DNA of 64,000 bases, from positions 5,164,001 to 5,228,000 of the forward strand of contig NC_089241.1 of NCBI RefSeq assembly GCF_000512585.2, given 5' to 3'. Shown piece after piece: positions 36,301-47,403 of this stretch. This DNA is from Kwoniella bestiolae CBS 10118 (lineage: Eukaryota > Basidiomycota > Tremellomycetes > Tremellales > Cryptococcaceae). The notes under the pieces are model-generated. The model did no database searches, was not told where the DNA came from, and saw only the letters and a program-made list of their open reading frames with translations. A program made the translations under genes and the position numbers. Every line of letters starts with the position of its first letter. The stretch's first letter is position 1.

Positions 36301-37480
36301 GCTGCGTTTGCTTAGTGTATGATCTTCCTTCTGCGTGAGTGGTCCTTCAGTTTCTGCCACGTCAGATGAGATAATGATGCTGAAGATGGCGGTGTTGGTC
36401 GCAGTGGGAAGGTATATCACCTCGTACAACTTGATTTGAAGACTGCCGATAATCTTTTGGAAGAGTATCAGGAGGCTGCGAATGAAGGGGGATGGTTCCA
36501 ACGAAGACCATTGAAAGGGGTCAGTGGATTTTTAACAAGTTGGCCTATACAGAATTCGTCACCTTGCTGATCTCTCTCTCCCCGCACGCTTAGACTGCAG
36601 GTGAGGTCGTCTTTCGTGAATTCCACCACAGGAGGAGGTACGACAACACACCGTTCGAATGAGACTGATCCAACCTATCATGAACTTTCATTAGTCAAAG
36701 GGCAGTTCCTCGCTCAGCACTTCGCCGTGAATTTTGGTGCCTCGTACAAATATCAGGTCGACACACTATCATACCCATTTGAACAATCGCCGGAATGCGT
36801 CACGAGATCTCTGGAGCTGTGAGTGAGAGACTTCCATACCTTACTGTAGTCCAAGACCTGTATCAATATCAAATCACAAGGAGCGAGGAAGGGAGAATGC
36901 TAATGCGAGAAAGAGCAGTATAACCCAGCGAGTCAAGTTGATATTAGGCGAAGAAGTAAACTTCAACGAAATACTCAGTGTGATGTATAGGGAAGGCCAA
37001 AAGATGAGCTGGCACGATGATGGCGAGGCTGGTGGGTCATCCCTGCAACTTTTAGTTCAGTGTCTAACGCATTCTACATGCATGTATAGGTCTGGGTCCG
37101 GTGGTCTCGTCCTTGTCGTTGGGTAATCAAGCTATCATGTCCTTCCGACTCAAGACACCTAGGAGTAATCTTAATCAGTCGTTCTATACCGGCGTCACAT
37201 CGGAGAGCAAGAAGGTACCGCCTACTGCGTTGAGTTTTATGTTGTCCCACGGTGTGAGTCTACTTTGCGTTGCTTTGCTTTGACCCAGCCTTCGATGTTC
37301 TTCTACTGCGAGGTTGAGAAAACTCATGTACAGTAGTCGCTTTGGCTGATTTGTGGAACACAATAGGACATTATGATAATGCAGGGTCGAGATATTCAGA
37401 AAAAATATGATCACAAGGTCGTACCGATGGGATTTAGGATAGCTTCTACTGCTAGAGTTATAGGTCCAGGTGAGGCATGA
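33309..37480 (+). CDS. AlkB-type Fe(II)/2OG dioxygenase with zinc-ribbon and possible SRA-like module
   Basis: Start ATG at 33309 (MASDLSDQHDNTVREGDED); a spliced exon (33482 on) joins in frame to VLEVNHQYDAYEL. About 1,100 residues. Order: disordered basic N-terminus; a globular block (LPYYRSFQSGLYMHKRVAYG, RDIWAQNGRVIISHGGGQC, PIVLIAGKGYEELPW, YVVLGWYWISLTWVEAEP, RVKIRFDWVESQGKPWW); a Pro/Ser-rich linker; two Cys-rich ribbons (CRECHKPI...CLRPEC, then CKNCGRANC...CRNCG); and a C-terminal jelly roll. The dioxygenase has Fe ligands HxD in MSWHDDGEAG and a distal His in KYDHKVVP, the strand SLSLGNQAIMSFR, GDIMIMQG, and the 2OG-binding Arg in GFRIASTAR. AlkB proteins oxidatively remove methyl groups from nucleic acids or proteins. 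The block before the linker has an SRA/YDG-like order of motifs, an inference. Many introns, each phase-checked at key junctions. Confidence 0.8.
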
Positions 37481-37770
37481 TGAGGTTATATGCATTTGTG
37501 TATAATACAACATAGTATATCGGCAAATGTACGTTGCTCGTAGCGTGATGCACTGCGAAAACGCAAGAAAGGCAAAGCGAATATGAATAGACCTCTAAAC
37601 TCCATTCTCAGATCCTCTTAGATCATCCTACCGTTCGAAAAGATACAGTACTATTCACCATAGTATTCAGCCTGATCTCGGAGTGAGCTGAAATCACCCC
37701 TTCATCATTTCCTGAAGTCTTCTTCGTTCGCCTTCCTCCAATGATAGGTGATATACTGAATACCATCACC

Positions 37771-39356
37771 CTACAGCTGACTCTCATCATCCACAAAAAC
37801 CCTCACACCCCCCTTCCCCCATTTCTCCATCACAGCCCTCCCACTCTGCGTAGGCTGCGAGAACGCCACCTCGCCCTTGGTCGGATCAAGATTACACCCG
37901 TATATAGTATTGGAGCATGAAGCGTTGAGCAAGTGTTCAGAGAGGTTTTTGGATCGATACGAGGGGGAGATGTATAGTCTGTGAATACCCAATGGCGTGG
38001 GAAGGGGTGTTGGACTGGAACGTGCGGTAAATGAAACGCATCAGCATATGTTTGTCTTGGTTTGACCATGGAATTCCTAGCTGACATGCGTTTCAAGGGA
38101 AATACGATACTCACTCGCATGTGACACTTCCGAAACCCCCACTTTCCACTACCACCTTCTTCTCTTCTTTTCCCTCCGATGCAGTCAATTCACCATCCTT
38201 CAATACCCTCATGGCCCATTTGATACCCTGCGCCACTATCACACCTACGACCCTTTCTTTCTGGACTACCTTTTTTGATATCGAATTATCCAATTTCTGG
38301 CGCTTGGCCGTACTGACTGGCGGAGGGGAGGAAGTGACGAACAGGAATATCTTGCATCGTTCTAGTATTGCTGGAGGGAGCGGTGGGGAGGAAAGTACCC
38401 TATCAACGGTAGAGAGGATCTCCTCGAGCTATGTAAGTTTCAATCGTTATCAGCTTCAGTCTCAACTCTCACACAAAGCAGGAACAGGATATTTGAAGCT
38501 GAACATGACATACCTTATTCCCACCACAACTCCCATCAACCACCACGACCTTCCCATTTCCCTTCCCCCTGTCTCCGAATGGAATATCATCCTTAACCAC
38601 CTTCCACCCCTGCTCTCTACTCTTACCTAACCCATCCCACACGATCCCTCTCAGTACCCTCGTATGATGTGCGATGTGGACTCCTTCATCCTCCCCTCCA
38701 CGCATGAATGACATACCGCATTCTTGGCATGTGTGAATGAGGGGTAGATGCGTCAGATGAAGCTGAGTGAGGGGCTTGGGCTTTGATGAGGAAGTGGCCT
38801 TGGGGGGTTTGATACCTAGTATTGAGGATGGACTACCGACGGATCGTTTGGTGGAAGAGGAAGAGGAGGAAGATGGGATGGTGGTGGAAGGTTGTAAAGG
38901 TTTGGTCTTTCGTTGAGGCTGGGGAACGAAGAATCCCTTGAGAGATGATTGGATGGCTTTCTTCGGGGGAAGATGCTTGATCAACCGCTTGTCTTGTACT
39001 CCTCCAGCCTTAATCACCTTCTTGGTGGGGGTTGATGCAATATGGACATTATCGTTCTCGTCATTCTCATCCTCGTCCGCAGAGAAGAACAATGGCGAAG
39101 ATTCCCTGGACCTCAGTCGTTTGGTTGGAGTAGGTGGAGAAGATGGGATGGGAGTTTCGAGACGCGATGAGCTTGGAGGTGAAGATGATGTGAATGTTGG
39201 CATGAGAGGGGGAGGCGAAGAGGGTTCGTCGAATAGTGATGAAGAGGAGGATACGCGGGGAGGGGCTTTACCGTATGTGCGGCGGACTACAGGTCTGGGA
39301 TGGGTGTCAGCGTGAGTGGACATAAGGATGTGTGGTTCGACTTACTTTGTGGACAT
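37771..39356 (-). CDS. ECO1: Cohesin acetyltransferase Eco1
   Basis: An 11-nt first exon (39356-39346, MSTK) is spliced over 39345-39295 to PVVRRTYGKAPPRV; an unspliced start at 39323 is the alternative. The N-terminus is disordered with a PIP-like AIQSSLKGFFVPQ. A C2H2 zinc finger follows (CQECGMSF...HHTRVLRG) and then the acetyltransferase, ending PLGIHRLYISPSYRSKNLSE, NTIYGCNLDPTKGEVAFSQPT and GGVRVFVDDESQL. This is the Eco1/ESCO layout: it acetylates cohesin Smc3 during S phase to establish sister-chromatid cohesion, and binds PCNA through the PIP motif. Divergent from FUM1. Last coding triplet TAG at 37771-37773. Confidence 0.9.
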
Positions 39357-39890
39357 GATACTCTGATGCAGAGACAGATAGGAGGAGCGAGCAAGCAATG
39401 AGTGGTTTGAATGGCGATGAATAGCGATATGACGATGATGAGGAAGGAAATGATGATGATCATTGATTGATTGATGAAGGGTTATAGGGGCATGGCGAAC
39501 ATGAGTGAGACATGAACATTACTTGCTCTCAGGCACGGATAAAGTACAACGCGTCGAAATCACAACAAGATCAGATGAAATCACGTGATTACCTCGGAGT
39601 ATTACACTGGCATTCATTCTTTGGTCCACGGAATTGGATGTATCAATTTTATGCCTAGATGCCATGCGAATCAACCCGAAAAGAGTGGAGGTGCGGCCGA
39701 TAAATCCGCTCACTCATGATGGAAACCGGTTGTAAATGACAGTAACAGCACTCTGGCTGAAAGCTTAAAAACGATTAAGTCATTTAGACAAAGATACAAA
39801 CGTACTCGACGTCGAATCCCCTCCTCTGAAAAGGTCATCTTGCTGCTGATACCATCCTCCTCCTCGACGTTCTTCTGTCCATCTCTATCA
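39357..39890. other. Divergent promoter between ECO1 and FUM1
   Basis: 534 bp between opposite start codons. Contains GATGA-rich low-complexity sequence near 39430-39480 (ATGATGATG and GATTGATTGATT runs). No RNA gene was recognised. Confidence 0.55.
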
Positions 39891-42355
39891 ATGTTGAACC
39901 GTGTTGCCCTCAGATCGGCTACCAGCGTGAGTAACTGCTGTCCATCCTTTGGATTGATGATCAACACCAAATCCACCTGACCTGGTGACCATTTCCATTC
40001 TGCTGTTACCTCCACATCCTCCCAAGTCGGACTGTATCCCGCTAACCTTCGACTGTATATATACTTGTAGCTCCCAAAAAGACAAATCGCCAGAACAGTC
40101 CTTCCCTCTTCCCGAACATTCGCTACCACCTCAAACATCATGGCCGAGCAGGAATTCAGATCAGAGAAAGATACTTTCGGTCCTTTGCAGGTGCCCGCTG
40201 AGAGGTATTGGGGTGCTCAGACTCAGCGAAGTCTGATGAACTTTGATATTGGTGGGTCTACACTTTCACTTGTGTTATGGACGATGTTCAGACGGGGAAG
40301 TCGGTGTTTATTCTCCTACATCATGGGTAATGACGAGGATCATCTCAAGATACCTCTCCGCAAAGGTTATTCATAGGCTAATCCCCTATAACTCCAGGTG
40401 GACCAACCGAACGAATGCCCCCACCACTCATCAAAGCTTTCGGTGTCCTCAAGAAAGCCGCCGCTCACGTCAACCAGACATACGGTCTCCCCGCGGATGT
40501 AGCAGAGAACATCTCCAAAGCAGCCGACGAAGTCATCTCTGGTAAACTCATTGACGAATTCCCCTTGGTTGTCTTCCAGACCGGTTCCGGTACTCAGACC
40601 AACATGAATGTCAATGAGGTGATCTCCAACAGGGCTATCGAGTTGATGGGTGGTGAATTGGGGAGCAAAAAGCCTGTGCATCCTAATGATCATGTCAACA
40701 TGTCTCAGTCCTCCAACGATACGTGAGTCATTTATTCATAGTGTCCGATCTCCTCCTTCTGGGATTCACTTACTCATCTGACTCAATCGAGTGCAGGGTG
40801 GTGATGCTAATCCAATCCTGCCTGAGTTAGCTTCCCCACTGCCATGCACGTAGCTGCCGTCGTAGAGATCAACCAAACCCTCCTCCCAGCCCTTCGAGAA
40901 CTCCACGATGCCCTCGAAGAGAAGAAGAAGTCTTTCGACCACATCATCAAAATCGGTAGAACTCACTTGCAAGATGCTACCCCTCTGACTTTGGGTCAAG
41001 AATTCTCCGGCTACGTCGCTCAGGTCGCTAAAGGTATTGAGAGGGTTGAAGGTACCATCAAAAACCTGAGTCAACTCGCCCAAGGTGGTACCGCTGTCGG
41101 AACTGTGAGTTAGCAAATTCCTCACGATGGCTGTGCATAGCTCACGCTATCGATGTACTGCAGGGTCTCAACACCAAAGCTGGATTCGATGAGAAAGTAG
41201 CTGCTGAGATCTCCAAGATCACCGGGTTCCAATTCGTTACTGCTCCTAATAAGGTGAGCCAATGTTCGGAATTCACAGTATCACTCCTTTTGAAACAATG
41301 GCTAATCTGAATGATGGGTATAGTTCGAGGCCCTTGCCGCTCACGATGCCATTGTCGAAGCTTCCGGTGCTCTCAACACCGTCGCCGTGTCTCTTATGAA
41401 GATCGCCAACGATATCAGATACCTCGGTTCGGGTCCTCGATGCGGTCTTGGTGAATTGGAATTACCAGAGAACGAACCCGGATCATCCATCATGCCTGGA
41501 AAGTGGGTCTGTCTCTTTGTCTGTCGTATCAAGGATTAGAGCTAATCTTGATTGTTCTGTCACAGGGTCAACCCCACCCAGTGCGAAGCACTTACGATGG
41601 TAGCCGCCCAAGTGATGGGTAACAACACCACCATCTCCGTTGCTGGTTCATACGGTCAATTCGAATTGAACGTCTTCAAACCTGTTCTCATCAAGAACTT
41701 GCTCCAATCTATCCGATTATTGGCCGATGGTTCTAGATCATTCACCAAGAACTGTGTGGTGGGTATCAAGGCTAACGAGGAGAAGATCAAGAAGATCATG
41801 AATGAATCTTTGATGCTGTGAGTGCAGTCCCCCCATAATTTATAATCAGCTAAGCAGACGAGATGTGGACATAAGCTGATATGGATCCGCGTGGGTTAGT
41901 GCTACTTGCTTAAACTCTGTTCTCGGATACGATGGTGAGTGGCTCTCTCATTGTACGTAGCGGCTTGAATCCGTTGGCTGATGTAGAGCGATCGTAGATG
42001 TCGCTGCTATCGCCAAGAACGCCCACAAGAAGGGTCTCACGTGAGTCATACCTGTCTTCGCACCCATTTGTTACACCACGCTTACGTACGTTTCATAATA
42101 CAGCCTCAAAGAATCCGCTCTCGAATCTGGTAAACTCACTGCCGAGCAATTCGATGCTAAAGTCAGACCTGAGCGTGAGTATGGAATCTTCACTGGGATA
42201 CCCAACATTCATGGACGACGCATGTTACCCCTTTCCTGTGTAATGCTTTCAGCGTCGCCTTTATCACACTTTCGTCTCCTTTGCATTTGCTCTTGAGATA
42301 AACGCTGACAATATTCCTTGTTCGCACAGTCATGTTGGGTCCCGACGAAGTATAA
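39891..42355 (+). CDS. FUM1: Fumarate hydratase, class II, with spliced mitochondrial leader
   Basis: Exon 1 (39891-39926) encodes [12 protein letters not shown]; exon 2 from 40071 continues [23 protein letters not shown] into [14 protein letters not shown], whose ATG (40140) can start a second form. The first 35 residues have the composition of a mitochondrial presequence (Arg, Ser, Thr, Ala; no acidic residue). The rest is a full class II fumarase: [59 protein letters not shown], and the signature [16 protein letters not shown]. Conserved blocks ending ELMLGPDEV stop at 42355. It interconverts fumarate and malate in the TCA cycle, with a cytosolic pool in many fungi. About 500 residues. The SSNDT/FPTAMH intron (donor 40722, acceptor TTAG at ~40831) restores the family sequence exactly. 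Confidence 0.95.
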
Positions 42356-42818
42356 GCGGAACACTATTAGCAGTCCCATTGACGAAATGATCGAAAAAGA
42401 TGAGAGTAGCCTTTTGGGAGTATGAACCGGAGTGTCTTATGCATATCTTGTTCTGAAGCTGCGTCCCTCATTTGGCTGCATCATCGCAACCTCATACATA
42501 CTGATGCACAAGATTGCGAATGAAAGCTGTCATAAAGGATACCATCAACCTCCTAAAAGGGAGGTGCGAAATAAGATATGCAGTTCCTACGCTCGTGGTG
42601 TGCCTGACTCTGAACTTGTCGAAGTGGAGAGACAGAATTTTATTTTAGTTCAGATCATCCATGTTGTGTACACTTTCAACACGAGACTTGAGCAATCCCA
42701 TAGTATATAATTCTACTTACAACATCCCACCCCCTGATCAACCTATACGAGGAGAAGATCAAAACGCACCTTATCCCTTGACATCCTACCAGCCCACTTT
42801 CAAACGCACACACGGACA
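42356..42818. other. Intergenic region between FUM1 and the acidic-protein gene
   Basis: 463 bp with no supportable gene. It contains the FUM1 3' flank and a CA-rich leader directly before the ATG at 42819. Confidence 0.5.
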
Positions 42819-43340
42819 ATGGACCGTCAGTTGAAATCACCCCTCCTTATCGAACCCATCGGTCCATCCACCAAGCTCACACCCGAGGTGACATACCAAC
42901 ACCTCCTCAACTTCCTCGAGCACTCCTCGCTGGGTACGAATGGCGTAAGCAAGATCCAACTCGAACGACTGACCGACGCTTTGGGCGTATCAATAGGGAA
43001 GATCGATACTGCCGAAGAGGAGCTGCGGGAGGTCCAGAGGAGGGAGGAGAAGGAACGACGTAAAGCCGAGAGAAGAAGACTTAGGGCGCAGGCGGAGGAG
43101 GAGAAGAATAGGGAGAATTTGGAGGGGATGGTTGAAGGATTAGAAGGAGGGGAGGGGGAGATGGAGAGTGGGGCGGTAGGGTTTGACGATGTAGATGCTT
43201 CTGAGAAACAGATGGACGATAGAGGCGAGGTGGAGTATGGGGATGTCGTGCAGGAGGATGAGGATGAGCCGGATAATGAGGATCAGGGGGAGGGGGAGGT
43301 GCAGGATGAGGATGAGAAGATGGAGGAGGAGTCGAATTAG
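42819..43340 (+). CDS. Small acidic coiled-coil protein, unknown
   Basis: A single uninterrupted exon of 173 codons, which is notable among its intron-rich neighbours. The N-terminal ~65 residues look folded (TPEVTYQHLLNFLEHSSLG, VSKIQLERLTDALG). A highly charged helix follows (EVQRREEKERRKAERRR), then a very acidic tail rich in Glu/Asp (DEDEPDNEDQGEGE). Charge distribution suggests a nuclear or chaperone-like protein, but no family is recognised. The ATG lies just after a CA-rich leader. Convergent with the AlkB/GRF gene, with about 225 bp between stops. Confidence 0.7.
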   Translation: MDRQLKSPLLIEPIGPSTKLTPEVTYQHLLNFLEHSSLGTNGVSKIQLERLTDALGVSIGKIDTAEEELREVQRREEKERRKAERRRLRAQAEEEKNRENLEGMVEGLEGGEGEMESGAVGFDDVDASEKQMDDRGEVEYGDVVQEDEDEPDNEDQGEGEVQDEDEKMEEESN

Positions 43341-43566
43341 ACGACTTTATATAGGGGAGATAAGGTACGTTGTATAAATTATCATACATGAAATTCAGAA
43401 TGTCAAGATGACTGACATATGTACAACTACAGACAACATCGAGACCAATACAAACATATATACAACACAAATCGACCACAGGTCAACACAATATACACTA
43501 TACCAAGCATCCCTAATATACCCCATCTCTCCCATGCAACAAATCATAAAGCGTAAACATTTTCCC

Positions 43567-45676
43567 TCAACCACGTACATCTTTCACACACGGTCCCCTC
43601 CCCTCCCTCGCCATATCAAGTATCTTGAAGAACCCACACCCTTTCATATCCCCTGTCTGGGATGGACTCTGACATTGCCAGAAATACACCATATCGTCTT
43701 CTATCATATCGTCTCTTTCGCTTCTGGGGGTCTTGCAGGGTTTGGTGGGCGAGTTAGGTGCAGGTGCGGCGAGGCGTGAGCGCGCTTTGGCCTTTTGGTC
43801 CGCTCGTAGTAATCTATCAGATAGAAGGTGATATCAGCTGCCTAGTCGGGACGAAGGATAAGATAATGGCTTGATACATCTCTTGGACAGGTTGAATTTT
43901 CGACTTGTTATTGCATATGCATAAATCAGATGTAGACAGAGAGAATATCCACACTCACGTTGGTATACCGCATTTACAGATTGGCGTTCCATCACGAGCA
44001 CCCAATGGTCCAGTAGATGGATCAGGATGAAAGTCTGGATTAAGCGATGTCAGCTTTCATTTCAGCCAGATGCGAAGTGTAATGACGTTGATGGCTCACC
44101 TTCCCGATAAAACCTGGACGATGTCATTTGTTCGTCGTCAGTCCAGGATCTCGTACATTGTTGTGAGGACACTGACTCACCGGAAAGTAATGTTAATCCT
44201 CGAAGTATAAGTCTTCTGCTCATACAGGGGAATAGGGTTTTCATCCCTGTCGAAAGTAGGTCTGAATAGATCCAATGCTTTCTGGGGCGGTACGCTGTGA
44301 TTCAGAGAGCAAAGCGTGGACCGTCAGTCATACGTGTGACCCCTGCATCTGCTGTGAATTGATGGGATTACTCACGTATGCTTATACCTCTCCTGACATC
44401 CTGCATTCATCAGACACAAACTATTATGACCCAATTTCAGCTCATACGTCCGTATAGGCTTGGTGTTCGTCGAAAAAGTAGGATCGACAGTGTTGGTTTG
44501 ACGTAGTCGGAATGCTCGAGGTGTGCCCAAAGAAAGAGAGGCGATGGTGGTATATGGGCCTAGGTCTGGCGTTGGGGCAAGATCATCAGCATTGCACTAA
44601 TCAACTTAGATATAGATATGGAAATGCTCACATGTCAATTGATCCGCATGCCATCCAACTCTGCGGTGTGACACCATCAAAGGATCAGCTCAACGGTCTT
44701 GCAATTCCTGTTCTTCAGACTCAGACGTACGAGCTCTTTGCCCCATCGTATCGGTTTGTCCCACAACAGTTCGCTTTCCATTCCCCCGCCCATTCCAGCG
44801 GATACCTCTTCCTTTTCGACAGAGAATCGTTTACTGCTCTTTCGACTAGGTCGGCAGCTTTTCGTAGGAGCGGTGGATAGTCCTGTGGACGGTCCCCTCG
44901 GTCAGCCCAAGCGAGCTACTGTAGATCAAGCAAGTGTCAAATTGCGCCAACACACTCACAGCTATATCAACCATACTAGTCCCAGAATACCAATACCTAA
45001 TCCCCTTCTCCCATGCACCCCCCTTCTCTCCCGTCAATGGATATTTGTACATCTGAACAGTATGCGGCGACTTCACAGCTTTACCCGCTAGGTAGAACTC
45101 ATTATTGTACCAGCTCTTTTCTGACTCTTCCATCAGTTCTAGGTATAGCGCTGAAGCTAGAGAGGGAGGTAAGGGAGATTCGAGGAGGGTTATGGGGAGG
45201 TTATGGGTGTCGATGGCTTGTTGGGTTGTTAGGAGTAATGCTGGTTGTGGTGTTGTCTTACTCTTCGATGGAGCTGTGGAAGTAGATGTGGGTCCACGAA
45301 AGATGGATAGAAGGTCTGTCTCTCTGTCTGGATTTGGATTTGGACTTTTGGTGGGTTGAACACTTGGTCCTGCATTTGATTCAACATCTTCGCCATCCAC
45401 CACTTCGTAATCTACTTTGATGCTATCGCTAGTTCCCTCTTGCTTGGGCTTCTTGAGCCAGCTCTGTAAACTGTTCCCAGCTTTCCTTTTGCCCGTACTC
45501 TTCGAATTCGATCTAGGCAGTAACAACTCCTCGGCGGCCTTTCCTACATCTCCATCAGCATCGTTCAGCGATTCGAGGAGTCTTTCGAAAGGGAATGTGA
45601 GTGGTTCGAGCAGTGAGGCGAGTAAGGCGAGCTTTGTATCTGTATCTTCTTCATCTTGGTTTTCTGCTTTGGACAT
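43567..45676 (-). CDS. AlkB-type dioxygenase with N-terminal CUE-like and C-terminal GRF zinc-finger domains
   Basis: Begins at 45676 (MSKAENQDEEDTDTK). The N-terminus LALLASLLEPLTFPFERLLESL...VGKAAEELL resembles a CUE/UBA ubiquitin-binding helix set. A PIP-like NSLQSWLKKPK follows, then a Pro/Ser linker. The dioxygenase core has LLTTQQAIDTHNLPITLLES, YPLTGEKGGAW, YWYSGT, the iron motif HAD in GWHADQLTYLGPYTTIASL, SLGTPRAFRLR, a distal His in ERYKHT, and RINITFR. After this come KCGIP and a CWQC-type cluster with FWQCQSP...GCGFFK, matching a GRF zinc finger. This order fits fungal ALKBH2/3-like DNA repair enzymes that reverse alkyl damage in single-stranded DNA. Ends at TGA 43569-43567. Divergent from BET5. 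Several introns; the WHAD/TYLG junction confirms the frame. Confidence 0.83.
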
Positions 45677-46060
45677 TATAGGGCGAGGTGGCTGCCATGA
45701 GTAGCTGAAGTGAAGAGCAGAAGAGACAAGAGGAGAGAGGCAAATGTTGAGTAGATGGATAATTTATACACCTAAGACGGCGTAATGTTTTGGTTGACTG
45801 GATTTTACGTACGGTAGAGGGAGCATGACGCGTGTTTTCGAGTAAGTTGATTGACATTTTGCACATATATAAGCTATACCGTCCACCAAGTACTTCTCAA
45901 CTTTACAACAAACCGTTCACTTGTCATCGAGAGCACTCGCCGAAGTCCAGAGGCATAGCATAGAACTTGCAGAGACATCTTTGACAGAAAAAGCCAGTTC
46001 AAGAAACAAAATCCCAACTTAGCCCCTGCCTCCCTCCTTACCTCCCTCTACAATCCCGCC
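45677..46060. other. Divergent promoter between the AlkB/GRF gene and BET5
   Basis: 384 bp between opposite start codons, with a CT-rich leader just before 46061. Nothing else recognised. Confidence 0.5.
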
Positions 46061-47022
46061 ATGACCATATACTCTTTGTACATCTTTGACCGGTAAGTCA
46101 CCTCACACTCAGCCATTCTGTCGTTCACTGAGCTAAGGTATGATGAGCCCCATAGACACTGCGAGCCAGTGTACTACCAAGACTGGCATCGCACCCGCCC
46201 CGTCCGTGCCCCTCCTCCAACATCCTTCAAACCAGGCGTCCATCGTCTACCCCCCTCCCAGCCTACCGACACCAGTACCGCAGCCAATGGAAATGTCAGA
46301 GAATCGATATTTTCTGATAATAGAACCTCACTGATATCGAATGGAACGACTAACTCGAATAATCAGAAAATGAGTTTACCGAAGGGATTACCGTTCGACG
46401 AAGAGGCAAAGTTGGTTTATGGGGTTATATTGAGTTTGAGGAATATGGTTAAGAAGTTGTCGGGGAGGTGGGTTTGGATCATCTCATTACATCTTATCTA
46501 TATCCTACTGCATTACATCAAATAGTAAATGGGCTATACTGGTATAATATGCTAACCCACCTGCCCTGCCTTATCGATAGAGACGAAGCCTTTACCTCCT
46601 ATTCCACCTCATCGTACAAACTCCATCTATTCGAGACTCCAACAAACTACAAATTCATCTTACTTTCCGACCCTTCGTCCGACTCCCTGCGCTTCGTACT
46701 GCGCCAGCTGTACGTCGGGCCATTCTTAGAGTATGTAATTAGGAATCCGTTGGTCAAGGTCGACAGCAGGGTGGAAGGGGTCGATAATGATCAGGTGGGT
46801 TTGAGCTACTCCTGAGGTGATGGTCATGTTGCATTTTTGGGTTTGTGACTGCGTCGTTTTGAAGATGTGTTCCTCCTCCTGCATCAGCTATTCCTGATGT
46901 TGCTCACTATTCCAATCAATCTCAATTATCGTTGAGTGTAAGACGCCTGGGCTAACACCATTCATTGACAGTTCCGATCAGCCGTGGATAGACACATGAA
47001 AGGCCTATCAATGTTCAACTAG
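46061..47022 (+). CDS. BET5: TRAPP complex subunit Bet5 (TRAPPC1)
   Basis: ATG at 46061: MTIYSLYIFDR, spliced to HCEPVYYQDW. Then a Pro/Ser/Asn-rich insert, KLVYGVILSLRNMVKKLSG, an exon with SYKLHLFETPTNYKFILLSD, and the C-terminus LRFVLRQLYVGPFLEYVIRNPL... to FRSAVDRHMKGLSMFN at 47022. This is the longin-fold Bet5/TRAPPC1 signature (IYIFDRxCxPVYYxxW). The subunit belongs to the TRAPP core, which activates Ypt1/Rab1 for ER-to-Golgi transport. About 190 residues, a little longer than the yeast protein because of the insert after the first strand. Converges on FUN30. Confidence 0.9.
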
Positions 47023-47403
47023 CCTCGCACCCTTTGCTTCTCACCTATCATCTCGGAAGACCATCTTCCCACCACTCGACTGGAGTCTGGCTAATCCAGT
47101 GAGGTGCATCGAACAGGAGCCGCTCTAATCAGACAGAGGGGATGGGATACCCCTACCAAAATAACACTATGTAACGATGCATATGAGAAGAGATGATCAT
47201 CTATGCTTTTATGCTTTATAGATATATAAATATAAATATAGCAAATGCAAATGCAAATGTAAAATTGTAAGAATAGAAGACTACAACAATTCATCTTCCA
47301 CTTTTTCCTAACATGCTACTACCAGTTCACTGACATTCCTCGCCTAGCACTCATATCCCATCCTTAGGTAAACACGAACTTGTGCCTCTTTAGAGTAATC
47401 GCA
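47023..47403. other. Convergent 3' intergenic region (BET5 / FUN30)
   Basis: 381 bp between two stops. AT-rich, with an (ATAAAT)-like tract at ~47220-47245. No gene recognised. Confidence 0.5.

Noticed and set aside
39710..40141. 143-codon open frame antisense to the FUM1 leader
   Set aside because: It is the reverse of the spliced mitochondrial leader and promoter, has no family match, and would start exactly on the fumarase ATG.
43081..43479. Pro/His-rich frame antisense to the acidic protein
   Set aside because: Mirror of a Glu/Asp/Gly-rich coding tail; no splice or family support.
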